A stretch of DNA of 5,682 nucleotides, taken from positions 1 through 5,682 of the forward strand of contig JAJQDJ010000223.1 in assembly GCA_021202205.1 (NCBI GenBank), read 5' to 3'. The position numbers and the translations under genes are program-made. Position 1 is the stretch's first letter. Each line of letters begins with the position of its first letter. The notes under the pieces were generated by a model that saw nothing but the letters and a program-made list of their open reading frames with translations, was not told where the DNA came from and did no database searches. The DNA is from Erysipelotrichaceae bacterium. Lineage in GTDB: Bacteria > Bacillota_I > Bacilli_A > Erysipelotrichales > Coprobacillaceae. This document shows positions 1 to 5,682 of the stretch, piece after piece.

Positions 1-5
1 TATAT

Positions 6-50
6 AAAAAGGCATGAGCCCAAGAGATACGAATCCCTTAAGTTCATGCC
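6..50 (-). terminator. Rho-independent terminator of the fruK-ABC operon
   Basis: On the minus strand an 18-nt arm (50-33) pairs with an 18-nt arm (28-11) around the 4-nt loop TCGT. I count 14 Watson-Crick pairs, three G-U pairs and one A-C mismatch (43/18). The outer seven pairs, GGCATGA with TCATGCC, are perfect. TTTTT then TATATA follows directly (10-1), as in an intrinsic terminator for leftward transcription. The permease stop codon TGA (46-44) lies inside the 5' arm, so the terminator begins within the coding sequence. On the plus strand no T-run follows the hairpin, so it should act in one direction only. Confidence 0.88.
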
Positions 51-1405
51 ATTGCAGGCTTGACAATCTCCTTATTTTTGTCAAAAGGCTGCATCAAATA
101 ATATAATGTTAAATAATGAATAGTAAAGAATATACACATACATATTATTGATATAAATGCTATCAATGAATAATATAATGGATTATGACATAAATATAGT
201 ATAAAAGCATATGTAATTGCAATGATAAACGCATAAGTACTATTCATCCTAATCAATTCCTTAAGCCTTATAGAAAATAAATGCAATAAATTCTTGGGTT
301 CTCTATAAAATGTATATTTCAATAAGGAATGATCACAGTTAGAGAACATTGTTCTTGTAACATCTTCACTATTATTTAGTATATATAAAACAAATAGAAA
401 ACAAGGTAAAGCATTAACCAGATCTACTGATACTTCTTCGATAATATTAGGTACAAAAATAAATAGAACTAAAGCTATACAAGCAACAATCCCACAAACA
501 ATACATTTGATGTATGTCATACGCCATAATGCTTTATGATGACGTTCCATAAATAAATCATGCATCATTTCAAAACCATGTTTAGAAGTTTTGACTTGTT
601 TATTTTCTATACGTTCAAGATAAGTTTTCTCATTAATTTGATTAACATCAATATCCTTATTATTATTAAATATACGCTTATAAATATGAAGATAGTAATC
701 AAATTTATAAAGATATGCAAAAGCGAGTACACCTAATACGATAAATACATAACAATTATTATTTATCATGGATAATGACAAATAATAATCAAAGTAGAAT
801 GTTAAACATCCAATCACAAATATAATCACTGCTATAATTGTACAACCTGTTTGAATGATATCAATGTCATAGCGATTATATAAATATATCTTAATAGCTA
901 AAATAAATGATTTCATACCTACTATCATCAACGAAGTAATCATAGCCTGTAATGGATCATTAATGAAATACAAACATGCAAAGAAACCAATGAATGTTTT
1001 CAACATATAAAAGATGGTTGTAGACATCACATACTCATGTACGTCCATGCGCATAAGTACTAAAGCATAATATTTATCTTCACTGCTATCTAGATCATAA
1101 TTATGTATTAAAGCTCCTACTAATGATAAAAAGAATAATACCCAAAGAAATGAATAATCCGGTTTATCCAATAAAATAAATGGTAACACAATAAAAACTA
1201 ATATATATAAAGCTTTTCGCAAAAAGAAAGCTATGATATCAAGTATAATAGATATAACCATACATATATTTTTCAATGTTCTATTGGCATATAAATTTAA
1301 GGGTAACATATATTTGATAATCGGTGTCTTCTTTAATATATAGATAAAATGATTTATTTTATATGTCATCGATAATTTAAATGATTGTTTGAATGTATTA
1401 ATCAT
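44..1405 (-). CDS. Putative ABC transporter permease, polytopic membrane protein
   Basis: A 453-aa hydrophobic protein, probably the membrane partner of the ABC ATPase encoded just upstream; the substrate is unknown. By eye there are about 10 membrane segments, near residues 46-62, 65-79, 84-102, 127-147, 152-174, 183-205, 215-234, 297-318, 328-344, 390-406 and 410-437, though neighbouring ones may merge. A charged loop at about 240-296 (lysine, glutamate and histidine rich) is probably cytoplasmic. There is no signal peptide or catalytic motif. I chose the ATG at 1405 because AAGGA (1418-1414) sits 8 nt before it; an ATG at 1414 and a longer reading to 1471 lack such a site and run further into the ATPase gene. 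The 8-nt overlap with the ATPase gene suggests translational coupling. The stop codon lies inside the terminator stem. The protein ends soon after its last membrane segment, so truncation relative to longer relatives is possible. The permease role rests on context and hydrophobicity, not on a recognised family motif. Confidence 0.8.
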   Translation of the reverse strand: MINTFKQSFKLSMTYKINHFIYILKKTPIIKYMLPLNLYANRTLKNICMVISIILDIIAFFLRKALYILVFIVLPFILLDKPDYSFLWVLFFLSLVGALIHNYDLDSSEDKYYALVLMRMDVHEYVMSTTIFYMLKTFIGFFACLYFINDPLQAMITSLMIVGMKSFILAIKIYLYNRYDIDIIQTGCTIIAVIIFVIGCLTFYFDYYLSLSMINNNCYVFIVLGVLAFAYLYKFDYYLHIYKRIFNNNKDIDVNQINEKTYLERIENKQVKTSKHGFEMMHDLFMERHHKALWRMTYIKCIVCGIVACIALVLFIFVPNIIEEVSVDLVNALPCFLFVLYILNNSEDVTRTMFSNCDHSLLKYTFYREPKNLLHLFSIRLKELIRMNSTYAFIIAITYAFILYLCHNPLYYSLIAFISIICMCIFFTIHYLTLYYLMQPFDKNKEIVKPAMA

Positions 1406-2081
1406 AGTTTTCATCCTTAAGTATGGCAATAATTTTATCTTGATTTCTCTCAACTTTTTGTAGAACACCATGATTCAATATAATAATTTCATCACACATC
1501 TCCATCGCTAATTCCATAATATGCGTTGATAGGATTAAAATATGATCTTCTCTAATGTTTCTTAAAATCTTTTTCATTTCATCTGCTGCAACAATATCTA
1601 ATGATGTAAGTGGTTCATCCAATAGTAAGATAAAAGGATTATAAATAAGATTAATAAGCATTTGCATCTTATTGGCCATACCATGGCTGTAATCTTTTAA
1701 TAATCTATCTCTATCATTATGTTTAATACCTACAATATCAAAATATTCATCAATTGTTTTTAAATCCTTGATATTGTCTTTATTAATATCAATGAAAAAT
1801 TGCAAAAATTCTCTTCCAGTTAAAAATTCTGGTACTGTTGGTGTAGATGTCACATAGCCAATCTTATGCATATCAACTTGATATTCATCTCCATCAAATA
1901 AATAGAAACGTCCCATTTCGATATTCAAATCACCATTCAAACAATTAAATAAGGTTGTTTTTCCAGCTCCGTTTCTTCCAAGTAAACCATATATTTTACC
2001 CTGCTCAAAAGTAAAATCTATATCTACTAAAACTTCTTTTTCATCAAAACCTTTCTTTAAATGTTCTATCACAAATTGCAT
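1398..2081 (-). CDS. ABC transporter ATP-binding protein
   Basis: A 227-aa stand-alone ATPase subunit, expected to dimerise on the cytoplasmic side and power the adjacent permease. Walker A is at residues 35-43 (GRNGAGKTT). The signature is YSHGM at 131-135 instead of LSGGQ, similar to the YSxGM form common in ABC-2-type exporters. Walker B is ILLLDEP at 151-157, with catalytic Glu156. The D-loop is SLD at 160-162 and the switch histidine is His187 in STH. The ATPase therefore looks competent. The Q-loop is odd: after Gly75-Tyr76 the expected glutamine position reads Thr78-Ser79-Thr80. The start is supported by AAGGGA (2095-2090) 8 nt upstream. The gene begins 22 nt after fruK, with no terminator between, and overlaps the permease by 8 nt. 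The lack of any substrate-binding protein gene in the window favours an exporter or a membrane-stress/immunity type transporter, but the substrate cannot be read from the sequence. Confidence 0.93.
   Translation of the reverse strand: MQFVIEHLKKGFDEKEVLVDIDFTFEQGKIYGLLGRNGAGKTTLFNCLNGDLNIEMGRFYLFDGDEYQVDMHKIGYVTSTPTVPEFLTGREFLQFFIDINKDNIKDLKTIDEYFDIVGIKHNDRDRLLKDYSHGMANKMQMLINLIYNPFILLLDEPLTSLDIVAADEMKKILRNIREDHILILSTHIMELAMEMCDEIIILNHGVLQKVERNQDKIIAILKDENYD
1414..1418 (-). promoter_or_regulatory. Ribosome binding site of the permease gene
   Basis: AAGGA on the minus strand lies 8 nt upstream of the ATG at 1405 and inside the last codons of the ABC ATPase gene. It decides the permease start, because the first in-frame ATG (1414) overlaps this motif and so could not use it. 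Confidence 0.65.
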
Positions 2082-2089
2082 AGTGGTCT

Positions 2090-2095
2090 TCCCTT
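2090..2095 (-). promoter_or_regulatory. Ribosome binding site of the ABC ATPase gene
   Basis: AAGGGA on the minus strand lies 8 nt before the ATG at 2081, within the 22-nt gap after the fruK stop codon. No promoter or hairpin fits in this gap, which supports co-transcription with fruK. Confidence 0.65.
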
Positions 2096-2103
2096 CTTAT
2101 TTA

Positions 2104-3021
2104 TTACAATATATCTACACTAATACTTTCATAAACCTTATCTATGAGTGATTTTTCAGCTAAATCAAATGAAAATGCTGTTGCTCCACCACATGCACTA
2201 CCTAAACGAATAGCTTCTTTATAATCATTATTTCTTAAATAACCAGCTAAAAATCCTGCTACCATAGAATCGCCACTTCCCACAGAATTAATTAATTTAC
2301 CTTTAGCTGCCTCGCAATGATAGACATGCTTATTTTCATCTATAAGCATTGCTCCATCCCCTCCAAGAGAAACAAGAACATTGATAGCTCCTTTATCTTG
2401 AAGTTTAGATGCATAGTGAATAAGATCTTTTTGATTACTAATAGAAACATCAAATATTTCTTCTAATTCACGATGATTGGGTTTAATTAAAAATGGATGA
2501 TAAGGTAGCACCTTTAATAATAGTTCATTTGTGGCATCAACAATGATTCGTACATCTTTACCTTGTAAGCGAATCATAATCTGTTCATAAATATTATTAG
2601 GTAATGTTGATGGAATACTACCTGCCATAATCAAAGTATCACCATTATTAATTTGATCTATTTTATTTAAGAGTAAAACCAATTTATCTGCTGGTATATT
2701 AGGACCATTGCCATTAACCTCAGTTTCTTTAGATCCTTTCATTTTTACATTAATACGTGAAAAACCCTCATCCAAAGATATCAAATCTAAAATAAAACCT
2801 CGTTTCTCTAACATTCTAACAATTTCATCACCACTAAAACCTGCTTTAAATCCTATAGCCGTATTATCATAGCCCAAACGTTGTAAAATTGTAGAAACAT
2901 TGAACCCTTTTCCACCTGGAAATATTTCTTCATTATTTGAACGATTCGTTTCTCCATATTCAAAATTTTCAACATGCATAATATAATCCAATGAAGGATT
3001 AAAAGTTATTGTATATATCAT
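2104..3021 (-). CDS. fruK: 1-phosphofructokinase (PfkB/ribokinase family)
   Basis: A 305-aa cytoplasmic sugar-phosphate kinase, predicted to convert fructose 1-phosphate and ATP to fructose 1,6-bisphosphate, feeding PTS-imported fructose into glycolysis. The N-terminus MIYTITFNPSLDY is typical of the 1-PFK group. The first PfkB signature contains GGKGFN at 36-41. A substrate-side stretch SRINVKMKG (88-96), followed by ETEVNGNGP, fits FruK better than tagatose-6-phosphate kinase LacC. SLGGDGAM lies at 218-225, and the ATP/anion-hole motif GSGD at 248-251 supplies the catalytic base Asp251. The length is normal for the family. I chose the ATG at 3021 because AGGAGG (3034-3029) is 7 nt upstream; a longer in-frame start at 3042 would run through this site and add seven atypical residues. 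No fruA (PTS) or fruR gene is visible beside it; instead it leads an ABC transporter gene pair. LacC-like activity remains the main alternative. Confidence 0.9.
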   Translation of the reverse strand: MIYTITFNPSLDYIMHVENFEYGETNRSNNEEIFPGGKGFNVSTILQRLGYDNTAIGFKAGFSGDEIVRMLEKRGFILDLISLDEGFSRINVKMKGSKETEVNGNGPNIPADKLVLLLNKIDQINNGDTLIMAGSIPSTLPNNIYEQIMIRLQGKDVRIIVDATNELLLKVLPYHPFLIKPNHRELEEIFDVSISNQKDLIHYASKLQDKGAINVLVSLGGDGAMLIDENKHVYHCEAAKGKLINSVGSGDSMVAGFLAGYLRNNDYKEAIRLGSACGGATAFSFDLAEKSLIDKVYESISVDIL

Positions 3022-3028
3022 CGTACTT

Positions 3029-3034
3029 CCTCCT
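3029..3034 (-). promoter_or_regulatory. Ribosome binding site of fruK
   Basis: A consensus AGGAGG on the minus strand is spaced 7 nt from the ATG at 3021. It fixes the fruK start and rules out the in-frame ATG at 3042, whose reading frame crosses it. Confidence 0.85.
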
Positions 3035-3040
3035 GCTATC

Positions 3041-3070
3041 ATTATACTTTATCAAATTATTAAAAGAAAG
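3041..3070 (-). promoter_or_regulatory. Candidate promoter of the fruK-ABC operon
   Basis: A perfect TATAAT -10 box (3046-3041) stands upstream of the fruK ribosome binding site. The -35 region is weak: TTTCTT at 3069-3064 with a 17-nt spacer shares little beyond the leading TT with TTGACA. There is no TG extended -10. If used, transcription would start near 3035-3034, at the AGGAGG itself, giving a leader of only about 13 nt. The -35 region overlaps the U-tract region of the preceding terminator. In DNA this AT-rich a chance match is quite possible. Confidence 0.45.
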
Positions 3071-3099
3071 AAAAATGAGAAGAAATCCTTCTTCTCATT
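3062..3099 (-). terminator. Rho-independent terminator of the metal ATPase gene
   Basis: On the minus strand a perfect 11-bp stem, AATGAGAAGAA (3099-3089... paired with TTCTTCTCATT, 3084-3074), encloses a 4-nt GGAT loop (3088-3085). The stem is followed by TTT then C/T-rich sequence ending in TTTT (3073-3062). It sits 25 nt past the ATPase stop codon and separates that gene from fruK. Confidence 0.85.
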
Positions 3100-3100
3100 G

Positions 3101-3121
3101 TAAAAATTATATTAATTTTTA
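3101..3121. repeat. AT-only 21-bp palindrome
   Basis: TAAAAATTA (3101-3109) and TAATTTTTA (3113-3121) are perfect inverted repeats around TAT. The element lies directly between the ATPase stop codon and the terminator hairpin. Being made of A and T only, the RNA hairpin would be weak, and such palindromes arise by chance in DNA of this composition. I assign no function. Confidence 0.4.
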
Positions 3122-3124
3122 AAC

Positions 3125-5682
3125 TTATTTTAAAATACGCATAGCATTTAATATAGCTATCAAAGTAACACCAACATCAGCAAATACACCCATCCACATA
3201 TTAGATAAACCAAACATTGTTAATATGAGCACACCAATCTTAATAATAAGAATAAATGCAACATTTTGTTTTAAGATAGTATTTGTTCTCTTTGATATAT
3301 CAATAGCATCTCCAATTGTAGCTATATTATCCTGCATAAGTACAACATCTGCAGCTTCGATGGCAGCATCGCTACCAATACCGCCCATTGCAATACCAAC
3401 ATCCGCTCTTGCGAGTACTGGTGCATCATTGATTCCATCACCCACAAAAGCTACAGCACCACTATTCGATTCCATAATACTTTCTAATTGTGATACTTTA
3501 TCTTGAGGCAATAGTTCACTATAAACTTGATCAATACCTAATCTATTAGCAATATCCATAGCAACTTTATGATGATCCCCTGTTAACATAACAGTATTTG
3601 TAATACCAGCTTTCTTAAGTATCTGGATACCTTCGACTGTTGTTTCCTTAATTTGATCTGCTACTACAATAGAACCTTTAAATTTATTATTTACAGCTAC
3701 ATAAACTATTGTCCCAACAGCCTGAGGTTCAATAACTTCAATATTATGACTTTCAAATAATGAAGCATTACCTAATAAGACATGTTCATCTTTAATGTAA
3801 GTATCAATACCTTTACCTGCAATTTCTTGATAATGAGATATTTGACTTTCATCAATATTCTTATTGTATTTATTTATAATACTTTGTGCTATTGGATGAT
3901 TACTATAATATTCTCCATAAGCACCATATTCTAATAAATCATCATCACCATTGACTTCTACAACTTCAAAAGTTCCCTTTGTAAGAGTACCAGTCTTATC
4001 AAAAACAACAGTATCAACATCTTTAAGCAATTCAAGATAGTTGCCACCTTTAATCAAAGCTCCCAATCGACTTGCCTTACCTAAACCTGCATACAACCCT
4101 AAAGGAATAGAAATAACCAAGGCACATGGACAACAAACAACCAAAAATGTTAAAGCACGATAAAGCCAATCAGTAAACACAACATTATCAAATATAAACA
4201 TTGGAATAATAGCCAATAATACTGCCAATCCAACTACTGTTGGTGTATATATTTTTGCAAATTTTGTAATAAACTTTTCAATCGGTGCTTTTTTACTAGC
4301 TGCATTTTCCATTAATTCTAAAATTCTAGATACAGTTGAATCATTATAAGGTTTGGTAACTTTAATCTCAATTATTTCATTTAGATTCACAACACCCGCT
4401 AAAACCTCATCATCTTTATGAACTCCTCTAGGTACGGACTCGCCTGTTAAGCTAGAAGTATCCAACATTGAATTTCCTTTAACCACAACACCATCTAATG
4501 GAATCTTCTCCCCTACTTTAACAACAATAATATCACCAACACGAATATTTTCAGGTTCAATAGAAATCATTCCATCATCCGTCTTCAAATTGGCATAATC
4601 ACTTTTTATATCCATCAAACTTGAAATAGAATTTCTAGTCTTATTCACCGCATAAGCCTGGAATATCTCGCCTATTCCATAAAACAACATAACTGCAACT
4701 GCCTCAACATACTCACCTATAGCAAAGGCACCAATGGTTGCTACAACCATTAAGAAATTTTCGTCAAAAACTTCACCTCTACTGATATTCTTAAAAGCTT
4801 TAAACAATACAGTATATCCTATTAATAAATAAGATATTAAAAATCCAGCAATAGATACATCATATCTACTAAAGATAATACTCACAACATATAATATAAC
4901 GCCAACGAGTATATTCCAATTTTTCTTAATATCAAAAAGGCTTGGTTTTTCAATATGATGACTGCCATCCTTGTAAGATAAAGTGACACCATCTTCTATT
5001 GAATCAATAGTTTCTTGTAAAGATTGAAATAATTCTTCCTCAATAACTGCACCTTGAGGTTGAACTTGTAAAGTTTCAGTTGTAAAATTTAAAACAGCAT
5101 CTTTAACCTGTGGCATTTTTTTAATAGCATCTTCAACTTTCAACGCACAATTGGCACAATCCAACCCTGCGATATGATAAGCAACAGTTCCTTTGCCATT
5201 TAAATTTCTTAAATCACGTTCATTATCTATTTGATGTATTTCTTTTTTAGACAAAGTAACCTCTGGTTCCATCTTTTGAATAGCTTTTTCTAATTCATGA
5301 ATATCAATTTCATTCTTTGATCCAACAAACATAAGACCACTAGCAAAATTGATTGTACATTCATCTATATCATCTCTCTTATTAAGCATATCTTCAACTT
5401 TTTGTGCACAATTCGCACAATCCAAATCATGGATTTCATAAGTAAAATGCAGATGATTATGTTCATGGTTATGATGTTCATGTTGATGTATTTCTTTTTT
5501 AGACAAAGTAACCTCTAGTTCTATATTCTGAATAGCTTTTTCTAATTCATGAATATCAATTTCATGCTTTGCACCAACAAACATAAGACCACTAGCAAAA
5601 TTGATTGTACATTCATCTATATCACCTCTCTTATTAAGCATATCTTCAACTTTTTGCGCACAATTCGCGCAATCCAAATCAT
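3125..5682 (-). CDS. Zn/Cd/Pb-type P1B heavy-metal exporting ATPase, 5'-partial
   Basis: An integral membrane pump that uses ATP to expel soft divalent metals (ZntA/CadA-like). The reading frame is open to the window edge: the TTG at 5677 is Leu of a HDLDCANC-type motif by comparison with the second domain, so the true start lies outside. Numbering that Leu as 1, metal-binding domains begin with DCANC at 2-6, 86-90 and 173-177. Domains 1 and 2 are near-identical and are joined by a His-rich linker (64-78). The pump core has TGES (411-414), the membrane metal motif CPC (516-518), phosphorylation site DKTGT with Asp560, HP at 594-595, and GDGIND (746-751). Lys813 in TM7 and Asp834 in the TM8 stretch ADVGVTL match the Zn/Cd subgroup; copper-pump YN and MxxSS motifs are absent. 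About eight membrane segments are visible. The window holds 852 complete codons before the stop. The gene ends in its own terminator; its promoter and any CadC- or CsoR-like regulator are out of view. Confidence 0.93.
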   Translation of the reverse strand, partial: DLDCANCAQKVEDMLNKRGDIDECTINFASGLMFVGAKHEIDIHELEKAIQNIELEVTLSKKEIHQHEHHNHEHNHLHFTYEIHDLDCANCAQKVEDMLNKRDDIDECTINFASGLMFVGSKNEIDIHELEKAIQKMEPEVTLSKKEIHQIDNERDLRNLNGKGTVAYHIAGLDCANCALKVEDAIKKMPQVKDAVLNFTTETLQVQPQGAVIEEELFQSLQETIDSIEDGVTLSYKDGSHHIEKPSLFDIKKNWNILVGVILYVVSIIFSRYDVSIAGFLISYLLIGYTVLFKAFKNISRGEVFDENFLMVVATIGAFAIGEYVEAVAVMLFYGIGEIFQAYAVNKTRNSISSLMDIKSDYANLKTDDGMISIEPENIRVGDIIVVKVGEKIPLDGVVVKGNSMLDTSSLTGESVPRGVHKDDEVLAGVVNLNEIIEIKVTKPYNDSTVSRILELMENAASKKAPIEKFITKFAKIYTPTVVGLAVLLAIIPMFIFDNVVFTDWLYRALTFLVVCCPCALVISIPLGLYAGLGKASRLGALIKGGNYLELLKDVDTVVFDKTGTLTKGTFEVVEVNGDDDLLEYGAYGEYYSNHPIAQSIINKYNKNIDESQISHYQEIAGKGIDTYIKDEHVLLGNASLFESHNIEVIEPQAVGTIVYVAVNNKFKGSIVVADQIKETTVEGIQILKKAGITNTVMLTGDHHKVAMDIANRLGIDQVYSELLPQDKVSQLESIMESNSGAVAFVGDGINDAPVLARADVGIAMGGIGSDAAIEAADVVLMQDNIATIGDAIDISKRTNTILKQNVAFILIIKIGVLILTMFGLSNMWMGVFADVGVTLIAILNAMRILK
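5231..5430. repeat. Direct repeat copy B within the metal ATPase gene
   Basis: These 200 bp match 5483-5682 with 10 mismatches by my count (about 95% identity) and no gaps, at an offset of exactly 252 bp (84 codons, in frame). The copy encodes the second metal-binding domain and the following VTLSKKEIHQ tail. Four differences are silent and six change an amino acid (Gly/Asp, Ala/Ser, His/Asn, Asn/Lys, Ile/Met, Leu/Pro). Confidence 0.92.
5447..5488 (-). other. His-rich metal-binding linker coding segment
   Basis: The segment encodes residues 64-77 (counting Leu at 5677 as 1), which contain eight histidines in fourteen positions, mostly alternating with Glu, Asn or Gln. It joins metal-binding domains 1 and 2. 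His-rich stretches of this sort commonly bind Zn(II), Ni(II) or similar ions, which agrees with the Zn/Cd-type core. No comparable His cluster follows domain 2, although a short SHHIEK occurs after domain 3 (residues 239-244). Confidence 0.8.
5483..5682. repeat. Direct repeat copy A within the metal ATPase gene, running to the window edge
   Basis: The partner of 5231-5430, encoding the first visible metal-binding domain. Identity continues to the last base of the window, so the repeat boundary, and any further copies, lie beyond it. The 52 bp between the copies encode most of the His-rich linker and the lead-in strand FTYEI. Confidence 0.92.

Noticed and set aside
11..50. tRNA-like or attachment-site-like sequence at the window start
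   Set aside because: The complementary ends and a TACGAATC stretch briefly suggested a tRNA T-arm, but the stem is one continuous 18-bp hairpin with no cloverleaf, no CCA end and a U-tract after it. A terminator explains it better.
1406..1471. Longer permease start at 1471
   Set aside because: It would overlap the ABC ATPase gene by 74 nt, adds a lysine-rich stretch that is the shifted frame of that gene, and lacks a ribosome binding site comparable to the AAGGA before 1405.
3106..3134. Second TATAAT (3111-3106, minus strand) as a promoter
   Set aside because: It is part of the AT-only palindrome, lacks a good -35, and would drive transcription straight into the terminator hairpin 7 nt downstream.
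3225..3506. Plus-strand open reading frame of 93 codons
   Set aside because: It lies wholly inside the P-type ATPase gene, opposite the conserved GDGIND and TM7 coding region. It has no independent support and its residues reflect the antisense of that gene.
5675..5677. TTG at 5677 as the true start codon of the metal ATPase
   Set aside because: By alignment with the second domain (IHDLDCANC), this TTG is an internal Leu codon. The upstream codons GAT and xAT match Asp and His of the same motif, so the frame continues past the window edge.
3125..5682. Copper-transporting ATPase (CopA)
   Set aside because: CPC and HMA domains are shared by both groups, but the last two membrane segments carry Lys813 and Asp834 (ADVGVTL), as in Zn/Cd/Pb pumps, and lack the copper-type YN and MxxSS motifs. 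The DCxxC metal sites and His-rich linker also fit divalent metals.

Overview
The window is strongly AT-rich, tightly packed DNA with every gene on the minus strand, so the reading order is from the high coordinates down. AT-biased codon use, AGGAGG-type ribosome binding sites, hairpin-plus-U-tract terminators and protein sequence style point to a low-GC Bacillota, possibly an Erysipelotrichia- or Clostridia-like gut anaerobe. That placement is by impression only. No mobile element, CRISPR array, tRNA or rRNA is visible.

Layout in transcription order: (1) 5682-3125, the 5'-truncated gene of a P1B-type heavy-metal ATPase. Its transmembrane motifs fit the Zn/Cd/Pb-exporting (ZntA/CadA) subgroup rather than the copper pumps. 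Its N-terminus has at least three heavy-metal-associated domains. The first two are a nearly identical tandem duplication joined by a His-rich linker. (2) A 103-bp spacer (3124-3022) with an 11-bp terminator hairpin closing the ATPase gene and a TATAAT promoter candidate for the next genes. (3) 3021-2104, a PfkB-family sugar kinase that looks like 1-phosphofructokinase (fruK). (4) 2081-1398, an ABC-transporter ATPase starting 22 nt after fruK. (5) 1405-44, a poly-transmembrane protein overlapping the ATPase by 8 nt, presumably its permease. (6) A long terminator hairpin at 50-6 whose stem contains the permease stop codon.

The metal ATPase appears to be its own (end of a) transcription unit. 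fruK, the ABC ATPase and the permease look like one three-gene operon between two terminators. The ABC pair probably forms one transporter of unknown substrate, and its link to fruK is positional only. I see no convincing wholly new system. The most notable items are the duplicated metal-binding module with its His-rich linker, the ABC ATPase lacking a recognisable Q-loop glutamine, and the fruK/ABC pairing.
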